Program-made: the position numbers and the translations under genes | Shown here: positions 1 to 10,700 of the stretch, piece after piece | How positions within the stretch are numbered: the first letter of the stretch is position 1 | How the letters are laid out: the number at the start of each line of letters is the position of its first letter | The notes under the pieces: generated by a model | Database searches by the model: none | Seen by the model: the letters and a program-made list of their open reading frames with translations, nothing else | Told to the model about the DNA's origin: nothing | Assembly: GCA_907163375.1 (NCBI GenBank) | Contig: CAJQUW010016909.1 | Location: 248,001 to 312,000 of the forward strand | Source: Prostheceraeus crozeri | Taxonomy: Eukaryota > Platyhelminthes > Polycladida > Euryleptidae | DNA: 64,000 nucleotides | Reading direction: 5' to 3'

Positions 1-1830
1 AACCTATTCGCACGCCTCTTGAAAGTATCAAGATTGTATTGGTCAGGGAAAGCGGTCTGGGGAAGCTGATTCCAAAGCTGTGCCGTAAAAAAGCTTTTCG
101 AGCGACTCACAGTACGTGCGCGTTCTAAGCTCACATTATAGCATGTGAGCTCTGCGTGTGCTTCAGGAGAAGATCTTAGGTTTGGGTACGCACTCATTTA
201 CTGCAGAGCTGCTTCTACCGAAATAGTACCTGTAGAAGAGACTGAGTGAAGCAACATCCCGTCTGACGGAGAGCGACTGCAACTTGCTACCTAGTTTTTC
301 ACCCATGAGATTCTTGACACGTTTCTCAACCCTTTCAAGGAGGCTAAGATGCGTTTGTGGGGCGCCTGCCCACAGATGACAACAATACTCCATCAGAGAA
401 CGAATAGTGGACTTGTAAAGATAGCAGAGTCTGTGGTGGAAGATAGCTGCTGGCACGATAGAGACTGCCAATGCGTTGAGCTGCCTGCTTGTTAATGGAC
501 CGGATGTACGCTCTCCAATGACAAGTCTTTCGTAGCCGCCAATCTAAGGAAGGAGATGGAATCTTGTTCTCTAATCCCATTATCTGACATCTTAATGCTA
601 TGATCATCATCATCTCCTTTAAGTCGTTAGTGCCGAATACTCTGAGTTTTTGAAGGATTGAAGGAAACAATCCATTTAGCGCCCCATTCTGAGACCCTGC
701 TGTAAGTCTTCATTAAGAACGTCACATAGCCGCTGACGTTGCTGAGTGTTCTTGGCTGGTTGCTCATTGGGATTGAAGAGTGTCATGTCATGTGCATACA
801 TCACCAATTTACTCACTAGGCAGTCTGGTAGGTCGTTGATGTACAGCAGAAAAAGAGTGGGCCCCCAAAATTGACCCTTGAGGAACTCCTGCATTGACAA
901 ACTTGGTGGAAGACTTTTGGCCATCTAAGACGACAGATATCTGCCGGTCACTAAGGAAAGAAGCAAGAAGTTTGTGGAGTTGATCAGCAACTCCATAAGA
1001 CTTTAGCTTCATAAAGAGTCCCTGATGCCAGACTTTATCGAATGCCTTGGAAATTTCCAAAGCAACTATCTCGTCTCACCTTGTCTGTCAAGGACACGAC
1101 TCACATGTTCAGTGACATATGAAAGAAGATCTGCAGTTGATCGAGAGTGCCTCAAGCCATACTGTTCTTCTGATAGAAGGTTCTGAGTTTCAAGGAAGTT
1201 AACAATGTGTTGGTTAATCACTGCTTCAAAAATCTTGCCAGCAATTGGAAGCAGGCTGATAGGACGGTAACTAGATGGAAGAGATAAGTCAGAACCTTTC
1301 TTTGGAACTGGTTGGAGCTACTTTGGAGCTACTTTCCAACAAGAGGGAAACTCACCGGTGGATACACATCTACTGAACAGTTTAGATAAAAGTGGAGAAA
1401 GCTAATGTGAGAGATGCTTGAAGACCGAAACCTGGATGCCATCTGGTCCACTAGACTTAGAGCTATCGAGACCGGCGATGATCTTTTTGACATTTCGGAC
1501 TGTGACTGAAGGAGGACTAACTGTCTCATCAGTGCGCGTGGGAATTGGAGGTGGAATTCTACCTCCATCGTCTAATGACGAATTCTTCGCAAACTCCTTG
1601 CAAAGAAGCTCGGCTTTGTCTGCTGAGGTTGTCGCCATAGAAGTACTGACTTCGGCATGACGGAGTGCTGGGATGGAGAATTTGTTCCTATTGGTGACAC
1701 TGTTGTAAATCCTCCAGAAGTCCTTAGAGCCAAGCTTTTGGCTAGCGATGGATTTCCGTACATACAAAGCGTAACGGTTTTTGGCCTGATGTATGGTTTC
1801 CTTGCAATGTCTACGTGCGGTTTTGTACAA
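1..1830 (-). pseudogene. LINE reverse transcriptase and C-terminal domain
   Basis: The segment continues the endonuclease at 1924-2840. Blocks seen in order on the minus strand: SSKSSGPDGIQVSVFKHL (RT block near 1410-1490), PSSYRPISLLPIAGKIFE (about 1200-1290), ISKAFDKVWHQGLF (about 1020-1060), GVPQGSILG (about 870), and the catalytic block near 785-815. There the usual YADD is read as YAHD, so one catalytic aspartate is replaced. The C-terminal block YKSTIRSLMEYCCHLWAGAP and RRDVASLSLFYRYY follow at 200-430. Frames shift at least four times, so it cannot make an intact enzyme. Confidence 0.88.
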
Positions 1831-1923
1831 TTCAAGATTGCCAGCGCTACTGTCACGCTTATACTTATGGAAAAAGTGGTCACGCTGGCAACTTGCAGCT
1901 GCACATTCTGGTGTAAACCAAGA

Positions 1924-2840
1924 TTATGAGTGGGGCTTCATTTGGAAAGTACGGTGAGGAATGTAGGCCAACATCCCTATCTGAAGCCACTCTGTCAGTT
2001 CTTGCGCCGACTTGTGGACGTTCTCGCTCAGAATCAAATTCTCAGCTTGAACTTGACTAAGAAAAGTGCGGAAGCCACACCAGTCTGCTTTGGAGAATTG
2101 ATAAACTGTTCTATGGAAGGGTGCAGACGGTGTGGAGCAAATTTGTTTGCCAGAAACTGTGATAACACAGTGATCAGACGTGCCGAGGGGAGAAGTAACC
2201 TTGTGTGAAAAACCAGTTGGATTTGAGGTGAGAAACAGGTCAAGGAGATATCCAGTATCCCCAGCTCGGTCAGGCACTCTGGTAGGACAAGTGACAATTT
2301 GACTAAGGTTGTGAGAGACAGCGAAATCCTGGGCTGCCTGACCGGAGAGATCGGTGGTGCGTGAGTGCACAAGCCAGTCAACATTGTGCACGTTGAAGTC
2401 ACCAAAAACGGGAACTTCAGCGCTGGGATACTCTTGTAGAAGAGAATCGATCTTGTCAGAAAGAACATTGAAAATATCCGCATTAGTTGATGTAGAGCGG
2501 TATAGGAAAAATGAAAGAAGCGGCGGCGGCGCGATGAAGGCAAGATACTCATGCCTTGGATCCTCTGAGCTACGAAGCCTTCTCAAGGGAAGGCTTGTCT
2601 TGGCATAGACTCCAAGACCATGACAAGGTGCTTTATCCATCCGGTGAAATATGTATCCATCAGGAGTAACGTCGCTTGATGACACACTGGGATCTAACCT
2701 GGTTTCCGACAGGGCTAGAAGATCTGGTGACTTACCTTGCAGGAAGATGTTGATGTCGTCGTAATTGGACCTCAGTCCTCTTACGTTGCTGAAGCTGATC
2801 CTGAGAGGGGTTTTGAGCTTGACGGCTTGACTATGTTTCT
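1924..2840 (-). pseudogene. LINE apurinic-type endonuclease domain
   Basis: Reading from about 2840 downwards on the minus strand, the start shows ISFSNVRGLRSNYDDINIF then LLALSETRLDP, the usual first two blocks of the LINE exonuclease-endonuclease-phosphatase fold. GDFNVHNVDW near the middle and LGTSDHCVITV towards the end are the later metal- and phosphate-binding blocks (D/N and SDH). The fold nicks target DNA to prime reverse transcription. The frame stays open across most of the domain although no good ATG is seen upstream. It directly precedes the RT part of the same element. Confidence 0.85.
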
Positions 2841-3569
2841 TGTGTTTCTTATGGATTGGATATCCAATTTTGGAGTTCCATAGATTCCAGGGCTGCCACT
2901 CTTATCAAAAATAAAAACCGGAAAGTCAAATCGGAATGGGCCCCCTAAATTACGTAGTCGTGGGCCCCCTCAAAGTAAGAAACTTGCGATCATTTGATAT
3001 CACACAACCCGGTGAGTTTTGAAAGCGTTCAAGCAGAAGTTAAGTCTGTCCTAATAAAGATGCTTCTGAATCGTCACAGTTAGCAAGTAAATGTATTATT
3101 ACTGATGCTTATTCAATAATCAGCTTCATCAAGGCGCACTAGAAGACATGACTCGAGCAGGTACTATTTTCAGGAGAACCGTTTTCGAAGGTTAGACAGA
3201 GTGTACTACAAAGACCCGTCTACCTGCTCCCATGCAAAATCAGCATGAAGTTATTGAGCGATTGTCGATTTCAGCTTGATATAAAGACTGCATATTATTG
3301 AAGTCTACATGTAGGCCTATGAATGAGTTTGCTTTAACTGTTTCAAAGACAACTTTCTTCATTTCGTTCAAAAATATGACATTCAAATTTATAATGCATT
3401 ATTCTCGTGCAGCTTTGTCATTTTCTATTAATCGTGCCATGACGTCACAAGGTGCAAGATCCCGTCTTTATTGTGATGAAGTTTTGGAAGACCGCTTCAG
3501 CAGAACGGTCTGGTCACAGCAAATATCTTCATACAAAATCTATGGTGAGCGCGGTCTAAATGCTTGGGG

Positions 3570-3780
3570 AAACCTGTACCTTTTGGGAGTATAACTAGTT
3601 CAATTTTGATGTTTTATAAAGAGCCGCAGGCAAAACCTAGAGCCTTTTGTGAGTGCAACTAGTAGGGTTTTGATGTTTTATAAAGCGCTGCAGGAGAAGC
3701 CTCCACCCTTTTTGATGTGCAACTAGTAGAATTTTGATGTTTTATAAAGCGCCGCAGGCAAAACCTCCAGGCTATTGGGA
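3570..3780 (+). repeat. Minisatellite, about 63-bp unit, three copies
   Basis: The unit has the core TAGAATTTTGATGTTTTATA followed by AAGCGCCGCAGGCAAAACCT and CCAGCCTTTTGGGAGTG. Three imperfect copies run through this stretch. Two further copies of the same unit resume at 4846, so about 1.07 kb of unrelated sequence interrupts the array. Confidence 0.8.
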
Positions 3781-3990
3781 TAATTCTCTGACTGTTTAAT
3801 TCTCTAATATTTAGCTTGATGAATAGAATGAATGTTCAATATATCCCTCTTTTAGAATTTCTCAAAATTTGGGTACTTTGAAAAAATCCCACTATCAATA
3901 AGATAAAAAAACATTCACGGTAAAATCTGGTTTTATTTTGAACAGCGAATGAAACGAATTATCGGAGAGTCTATAAAGTATCAAATCAAT

Positions 3991-4355
3991 TCACTGGTCT
4001 TCTTCACAGTCATAGCAAATGTAATGTACTTTTCCATTTGCTACAGCGCAATCCTCGTGTACCCACGATCCACATTGAGTGCATTGTATCCAGTCAACCT
4101 GAAGACCACATTTTAGGTCATCACTATACTCCCCATCAAAGAACTGACAGAAGTTACTTGGGTCACTTGTTTATGTTTGAGGCTGTGCATCTATTACAGC
4201 AGGTTGAGTTGGATTGGAGATATTTCGAGATTTTGTTTTCTTCATAGGCATATTTTCTTTACCTTTGTTTCTCGGAGTGGATTCTTTTTTCTTCTCTGAT
4301 TGTTGAACTTCGGAAACATAGTTGGAGGTAGTCAAGACACCGGATATCTTTGGTC
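3991..4355 (-). pseudogene. Transposase C-terminal remnant with PHD-like zinc finger
   Basis: Read on the minus strand, 3991-4165 encodes about 58 residues ending at a stop, with spacing C-x2-C, WVHEDC and CYDC: QVDWIQCTQCGSWVHEDCAV is the core. This is a PHD-type zinc-binding pattern (C2..C2..HxxC..C2). Upstream, at 4180-4355 in the same frame, is a Lys/Glu-rich stretch after KISGVLTTSNYVSE; one stop codon lies between the two parts. A Lys-rich tail followed by a PHD finger is common at the C-terminus of pogo/Tigger-type transposases of invertebrates, which is the suggested source. No DDE catalytic part was found nearby, so the copy is a deletion derivative. Its small size hides it among longer spurious frames. 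Confidence 0.55.
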
Positions 4356-4845
4356 TCTCAGCTGCAATTCATCCTTGTCGCTCACACGATGAGGTTTATT
4401 AAGCTGGAGAGACATAACGCCTATCCCATATTACCCGCCATACATATCTTATTTCAAAAGCTACAACAATATTTGATAAAATTATTAAATTGAAAAAGTG
4501 AAATATTGCAAGCATAGTACAAGATCCAAGCTTCCATATCCAATGCATTTAAATTCCTGAGAAAACTTGATTGATGATATAATAATAGCTTTACTGAAAT
4601 CTAAATTTTACATCAGCCCTATTTTTGACCTAAAAAAATTCGTATATCACTTGTGTTTTAATCACACAAGCGGAAGTATGCAGCCGATTTCGCTTAAATT
4701 TTGTGTTTGCAGCTAATGATCACATCAATAAGTAACCACCTTCATTATTACAAAATATTTGCGGGAAGTATCTTTTTTCGAAGATATTCGTTAAGTGTCC
4801 CATATTTCCCGCCGTCCCATATTACCCGCACCTACCCTAGTAGAA

Positions 4846-4955
4846 TTTTGATATTTTCAAAGCCCTGCACGCGAAACCTCCAGCCTTTTGAGAGTATAAC
4901 CAGTAGAATTTTGATGCATTTAATGCTCTGCAGGCGAAACCTCCTGGAATGTATA
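4846..4955 (+). repeat. Two more copies of the 63-bp minisatellite
   Basis: The sequence resumes TAGTAGAATTTTGATATTTT and continues for about two degenerate units up to CTCTGCAGGCGAAACCTCC. It matches the array at 3570-3780 and marks the right border of the sequence inserted between them. Just before it, 4795-4845 holds two copies of a TCCCATATTACCCGC-like motif; a third copy is at 4422-4440. Confidence 0.7.
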
Positions 4956-5809
4956 AAGCACTTTCTCGGCATTACATTATCAAACAGGAATTAGGCCTAC
5001 AACTTTTCTCAGCTCTATGTTATTTCAAAATGTCATGATGAGGGAGGTTTTTGTGAATCAAAATTTCTTGGCGTTTGTTCAGTTTCATACTGTATGAGTA
5101 ATAATAAATACTCAGTAGAACAAATGGAATTGTTTTGCCATAGAATTGACTTGGCCAATCACCATGAAATTGTACATGGAGCCAACAAGTGAATCTGGGC
5201 ACTTTTTCCTTACAATCCATTTCATTTGAATTGGAGGGGTAGTTGCAGAATTAGAGAGAATTTTGAATGTACCGGTATGCAGAATTTCTACATGAAAACT
5301 ATACCCAACGCAAAATCGACACGAAAAGAAATCCTTGTCACTTCTGTAGTTGTTTGCGAGATTTAAATTTTCGCAGGTGTCTTCGCCTAAATTTAGGCGC
5401 TTTTGCAACAAGTGATCGTACAAAATATTCTTTCGTCATTCTCTTGTGTTCCCGAAACTTTTTATTATATTTTTCTTTCATATTTTTCTGGCACGCTTCT
5501 TAAATGACACGTTTTGGAGAGCATCAAAGCGATCAGAACTCTATTCATAATAGACTCCATGATTACGTATTACAACTTTCTCGTCAAGCATTCCCACCTA
5601 AATTTACTTCTTATTTCAAAACCTTAATTACTTGCATTTCGTCCTATTTCTTCAGGATTGACGAAAGGATCACAGACTTCCTTATAGAAGAATCTTCTGC
5701 TCAAGAGTCAAGCGGATTTTTAGAAAGCATCAGCTTTCAATTTGATCACCCATAAAAAATTGCAGGGTCACTAAGGTCCCCTAACAATCTGCATAACCCA
5801 GTTCATAAT
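4956..5809. other. Inner part of the 2888-6632 element, no recognised gene
   Basis: Overlapping frames occur on both strands (for example 5112-5423 minus, 5504-5755 plus), but none shows a recognisable motif and they contradict each other by strand. I see no splice pair that would rescue a longer protein. Confidence 0.4.
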
Positions 5810-6535
5810 TTTAAAGAGCCCTATATAATCTAAAAAGGCCGCACATGCTCTTATCTTTAAAGGTGCCGGTCTCAATACTATAAGCCCCTTACCATCTCAA
5901 AAGGTCCCCTCACGATCTTTAACGGCTTTGTTCACAATCTTAAAAGGGTCCCCTCACGACATTTGAGGGGCCCCCTCGAAGTCTCAAAGGGCCCCTCACG
6001 ATCTCAAAAGGGCCCCCTCGCGATCTCAAAAGGGCCCCCTCGCGATCTCAAAAGGGGCCCTAACGATCTCAAAAGGGCCCTAACGATCTTAAAAGGGCCC
6101 CTTCGCAGTCTCAAAAGGGCCCCTTCGCAGTCTCAAAAGGGCCCCTTCACAGTCTCAAAAAGGCTCCTTCGCAGGCTCGAAAAGGCCCCTTCACAGTCTC
6201 AAAAGGGCCCTATCACAATCTCAAAAGGGCCTCTTCGCAGGCTCAAAAGGGTCCCCTCACGATCTCAAAAGGGCCCCTTCGCAGTCTCAAAAGGGCCCTA
6301 ACGATCTTAAAGGGGCCCCTTCGAAGTCTCAAAAGGGGCCCCTTCGAAGTCTCAAAAGGGCCCCATCACAATCTCAAAATGGCCACTTCGAAGTCTCAAA
6401 AGGACCCCTCACGATCTTAAAGGGGCCCCCTCGCAGTCTCAAAACGGTCCCCTCACGATCTTAAAGGGGCCCCTTCACAATATCAAAAGGGCCATTTCAC
6501 AATCTTGAAGGGCCCGTTTCAAAATTTAAATTGTT
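5810..6535 (+). repeat. GGGCCCC-rich tandem array, 20-23 bp unit
   Basis: Around thirty imperfect units follow the pattern CGATCTCAAAAGGGCCCCCT, alternating with CAGTCTCAAAAGGGCCCCTT. The unit contains a near-palindromic GGGCCCC core. Because part of the array has units divisible by three it leaves an apparent 112-codon frame at 5963-6301, which is only a repeat translation and not a gene. The array lies directly inside the right TIR of the transposon; two copies of the same core occur near the left end (2940-2970), so it may be subterminal protein-binding DNA. Confidence 0.9.
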
Positions 6536-6632
6536 CAAAATCCAAATTATTTGTGGCATAACATTTTCTCACTACTTAGTTTATTCTAAAAAAACCGGAA
6601 ATCCGGTTAAAACCGGAAGAGTGGCAGCCCTG

Positions 6633-7175
6633 AGATTCTGATATCTGACCAAGGAACACATTTCGAGTCAAAATTGTTTAACGAAATAACAACAAAACTA
6701 GGCACTGAGAAACGGAGAGTCGCAAAATACCCTATCTGCAATATGGAGCAATATGGATGCTGTAACTATCTGTAAAGGGTGCTAGCAGTTGAGGGTCAAC
6801 ACAGGCGAATAAAAGAAGCGTTGAAAGCCAGATCAAGTTCCGCACCGAAAGGTTGGTTAACAAATTTGTCGCTTGTGCTTCTCGGATTGCGAAACTGGAT
6901 AAGTAATGACACTGGAATTAGAGCTGCCCAATCGGTTTTCGGTCGACAGTTACATATCACGGGTTGTGTTTTTGATCACATTCAGGTTGATAATGAAATT
7001 ACACCAAAAAGAAATTTTGAACGTCAAAATATGTATGTTCCAGATTCATTAAAGACCTGCACGTATGTGTGGCTTAGAAAACCTTCGCTGTAATCATCTT
7101 TATCAAGACCTTTTAGTGAACCTCATCCAGTATACGACCGACATTTTGAAAACCACATATGTAAAAGAAATTGGT
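6633..7175 (+). mobile_element. Ty3/gypsy-type integrase fossil
   Basis: The fragment shows the family's integrase pattern: ISDQGTHFESKLFN (core catalytic strand), EGQHRRIKEALKAR, and AAQSVFGRQL further on, then CTYVWLRK, the start of the chromodomain-like or GPY tail region. It is a broken, 5'-truncated remnant of about 0.5 kb with several breaks; no LTR pair, gag or RT part was recognised in the window. It abuts the right end of the DNA transposon at 6632 and a foldback element at 7202. Both insertions would then be younger than it. Confidence 0.8.
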
Positions 7176-7201
7176 AAATTCTATGACTGGTAAGAACTTT
7201 G

Positions 7202-7923
7202 TAGTCCGGCAGCCAGACCGAGTTTCTGCACGGACAGAGGTCGAAAAAGAGGCTTACACAGAATGATGTACACCCTATGCCTACTACGAATCGGCACGTC
7301 TGCCGAGTTCTACTGAGTTCCTCTTCTTGTCAGACAGGATCAAAGAAAAACACATGTAAATCCAATAGGACGCAGATTGCAGTTTTTGGTTAAAATGAAA
7401 TTTTGCATGTTTTCTCTGATTAAACGAAACGTACTAAGCCCAGAGTCATAATTTTTGGCATGGAATGTCCAGGTCATTTTGTCTGACGTGTATGTGTTAT
7501 TATCATGCTTCTGATCGACAATGTATGCGAGAATGTGGTTGAATGTGGATAAAGTTGCTCAAAATGTTTGTGTTTGCCGACATTAAGAGGCTCGCCAAAT
7601 ATAAAGTGTTTAGCTTTGTAGACAGGGGTGATTGAAGATGAAAGGAAATGACCAGAAGACATTCCATGCCAAGAATTGACTCTGGGCTCAGTACTTTTCG
7701 TTTATTCAGAGAAAACATGCAAAATTTCATTTTAACCAAAAACTGTAATCTGCGTCCCATTAGATTTACATGTGTTTATCTTTGATCCTGTCTGACAAGA
7801 AGAGGAACTCACTAGAACTCGGCAGACGAGCCGATTCGTAGTAGGGATAGGGTGCACATCATTCTGTGAAAGTCTCATTTTCGGCCTCGCTCCCTGCCGA
7901 AACTCGTTGTGGCTGCCGGACTA
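7202..7923. mobile_element. Foldback-type element with about 265-bp inverted arms
   Basis: The left arm from 7202 (TAGTCCGGCAGCC..) and the right arm ending at 7923 (..GGCTGCCGGACTA) are inverted copies over roughly 265 bp each, about 90 percent alike, with a short centre at 7470-7650. TTTG flanks both ends (7198-7201 and 7924-7927), a candidate 4-bp target duplication. No transposase is inside; apparent frames at 7474-7760 fall in the arms. A diverged single arm of the same family is at 40876-41205. Confidence 0.85.
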
Positions 7924-7927
7924 TTTG

Positions 7928-9285
7928 ATGTTTGGACCTTTTATTAGGCCTCCAGCATCTGAAGGGGCTCTGTTTTTTACTTAATTGAATCTCTATGCTC
8001 TGCTGCATACTTATAATATAATCTCTATGTTTATATTACGCTCGTATTAGCCGTGCTATGACCTATCGTTCAGTCTCTTTATATGTCTAAGCTTGTGAAT
8101 ATTAGGAATGCTACATGTGATATAAGCTCACTGTAGACCGTATTTTGAATTTCAAGTGTAATTCTCAACCTTGTGAAAACCTTGATAGATAAAACGTCAA
8201 ATAAATTCAACTTACTTAAAGAACTTTGATTGAAACACAAGCAATTACAAAGATTACAAGTAGAAATGACAGAAACCGATAGAAAATATTGAATTACTAC
8301 CAATGAAGTCATGACACCATACTTAAACAACACAAAAGAAAAGCTTCTATAATTATTTAAAAACCTCCTATTCACTTTAATCAGGCCTGTGATCGCCCAT
8401 CTGTGAGTTTTGTGGGATTGTAGTGTGGATTTTGTGGGATATCTAATCTTAGAACTACACTTACAAAGAGCTGTTGTCTATTTATTGATACATGTTTTCT
8501 AACTAAAAATGATAATCTGCATATGCTTTGTTGAGTATTGCCTTGATTAAATGAAATATGGCTTCAACTATGAGTTCCCCAGCGAAATATCTCTCCGACA
8601 GTTTAGATAAGGAATAGTTTCTATCGAACGTACAAAACACTCATCGGATTCATGAATGTATCCCAAAAATGTGCCCTAAAATTGAAACATATCATCACCT
8701 TGACAGATCATTTTTGTATATTGAAATAATCAGTCATTTTTCCATGAGAGATTCGATTTTTAAGCCACAAATAATCGATTGTAATTCACTTCTATAGTGA
8801 AGAATGTATTGACACAATAGCAACATTTGTAAATGCGCAAGATTATAAAAAATGAATTCCTTTTCATCTCGAAATTGTATTGCAACAAAAATATGGCAAA
8901 AAATGCTTATAGAAAACGAACCAACAACCATATAAAATCCTCTTTCTCCAAAATAACTAAGAAATCTTTCATATCAATGAATACCATTATTTGTCTTAAA
9001 AACATCTAAAAGAAATAGCAATAATATCCCTCTATCAAAGCTTTGTTGTCTAATGTCTTACTTAAAACATGAGAATGATGACAACAATTGAAGCGACTGC
9101 ACAAGAACCGGCTATGTGTAGTAATCTCGTGATTCGGAGAGATCTGCTCTAGAAGAGACAAAAGATTTAGATGAAAATTCAAACGATTTTTTATCTAGTA
9201 CAGATCCATAACAATTGATAGGATTATCATAAATCGGTTCTTATTTTGAGGCTTCAACTGATAATCAAATGGAAGTATACTATAC
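7928..9285. other. AT-rich non-coding stretch
   Basis: No coding or repeat signal that I can name. Frames at 8079-8375 and 8734-8931 (minus) are Leu/Ile/Phe-rich translations of AT-rich DNA. The first part, up to about 8080, may be 3' sequence of the gypsy fossil resuming after the foldback insertion, but nothing proves this. Confidence 0.4.
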
Positions 9286-9289
9286 AAAA

Positions 9290-10700
9290 CTATCGCTTCT
9301 TCTTAAATAAAATTTGATTGTCCAGAGAATTCACTTTCTCATCGATTTCTTTAACCAATCGATTAGAACTGTCAATCATAACCGCAGCAGTCGAGACTTC
9401 TACCATGTCCGAACAGCGCACAGCTACCTGTAAGCGAGCATTGGCTTCTTCCAATGTTTTATGCACCTTCTTCAGTTGCATGTCTAATTCCTTCTTTTCA
9501 CATTCGAGTGATTCCAATTCAACAACAATGTGCTGTCTTTGTTCATCCATTCGTTTTGATTGTTCGGCGAGGGTTTTCTTTCTTTTCTTCTCTTATGATG
9601 AGCTTCTATAGATTCTGGAAGCATCACGGAATCGCTGGAGCATTGGTTTTATAATATTTACTTTTAAAGGATCATCATCATTGAGATCCGAGACATTCTT
9701 CACGGTTCTGAGAACTATGATGGAATCCCGAGACAAGAGAGAACGCTCATTTGCAAGAATGTGCTGGCTCTCACTAGACCCACGCTCAGGATCAGCATTC
9801 CAATGCGATATTATTCTAATGCATTTTGCAAATTTGCTCAAAAGAAGATATTTTGAATGTCCAGGGGAATTCTTCATTTCTTGAATACGATTCCAGTGTT
9901 CATCCAAATCATGGGTGCCGGGTGACAAAACAGACATTTCCGTGGCATATACATGTATTTTCCGCTCATCTTTCAGACTATCAAATTCGGATGGTGAAAT
10001 CAGGTGTGTGATCAATTGCGACAACCGAGACAGTGACAACAAAGAATTGTTCGGCCACCAATCTCTATCAGGATGCGACAGTTGGAGATCGTAGCATATT
10101 TCATTGTTCAGTGGCAATCTTCAATAGATATTTAGCAACAGTTTTGTAGAAACCGAAAATATCTCTTGCAAAGTGCTCTATTTCAGTTTCATTGAAGATA
10201 ACGAAGAGGGAGTTCGGATTCTCCTCAGATTTTTGGATCATTCCAACTGAAAGTCGGTAATTATCTTCACAATCCAAATCCAACTCATTGAAGTTGGTCA
10301 AGTTTGTTAGAGCCTCTTGTTTGAAGAATCTTTTAGCAGTTTAAAGAGCAATTTATTCAATGACGAATGCATAGCATGAATAAGAGGCTTTTTAGTATGG
10401 AACTTTAACAGAAATTCATTCAACATTAGATTCAACAAAAGAGCCACCAGAGACAAGTTGATTCACCTGCTGCTGTTATATTTGCATTGCATGTAAAACG
10501 CAGAGGAAAACGTTTTGCATGCATGTGTTGATCTTGAAAACTAGCCTCAACTGTGTGTAGATAAGAGTTGTAAAGTCCAGTTGAAAGAAGTTCCAAGTTT
10601 GCGTAAGTAATGAATAGCTTGACTGTCTGACATAAACGGATCAGACTGATGGAACGCATTGAACTTGTCCTGCAGATGGTAATCAAACGCTAGTATGATG
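9290..10700 (-). pseudogene. hAT superfamily transposase, C-terminal half, broken
   Basis: Three frames on the minus strand read in order. About 10290-10440 gives NEFLLKFHTKKPLIHAMHSS then FNELDLDCEDNYRL. 9593-10117 gives HWNADPERGSSESQH followed by LANERSLLSRDSIIVLRTVK, the signature of the hAT C-terminal dimerisation domain (N-A-D-x-E-R). 9290-9550 is a coiled coil rich in Glu/Lys. hAT enzymes cut and paste DNA with an RNase H-like core joined to this dimerisation region. The order dimerisation domain then coiled-coil tail matches a second copy at 53642-54415. The catalytic core upstream is lost or unrecognisable beyond 10700 and there are frameshifts. Confidence 0.75.

Larger units (their letters stand above)
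1..2880 (-). mobile_element. CR1/Jockey-type LINE, 3' end cut by window edge
   Basis: One non-LTR retrotransposon copy covers this stretch on the minus strand, reading endonuclease, reverse transcriptase (RT), then C-terminal domain. The C-terminal end (motif AQLWNQLPQTAFPDQYNLDT near 20-85) is still coding at position 1, so the 3' end lies outside the window. Coding signal goes up to about 2830-2880, where the transposon at 2888 begins. The reading frame changes several times and some stops are present, so the copy is dead. Clade assignment (CR1/Jockey group, not L1) is from the look of the C-terminal domain and is inference. Confidence 0.9.
2888..6632. mobile_element. DNA transposon with 16-bp TIRs and 6-bp target duplication
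   Basis: The left end at 2888 reads CAGGGCTGCCACTCTT and the right end at 6617-6632 is its exact reverse complement. The six bases AGATTC lie just outside both ends (2882-2887 and 6633-6638), a likely target-site duplication. CCGG-rich A-tracts follow both TIRs. Inside are a minisatellite, a transposase-like remnant with a PHD-like finger (3991-4355, minus) and a long GGGCCCC-rich tandem array next to the right end. TIRs beginning CAGGG are typical of hAT elements, but these usually make 8-bp duplications, so the superfamily is open. The element separates LINE sequence on the left from a gypsy fossil on the right. Confidence 0.75.

Noticed and set aside
5963-6301. Open frame of 112 codons rich in KGP and SQ repeats
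   Set aside because: It is a translation of the 20-23 bp GGGCCCC tandem array; unit length changes and the frame is lost on both sides.
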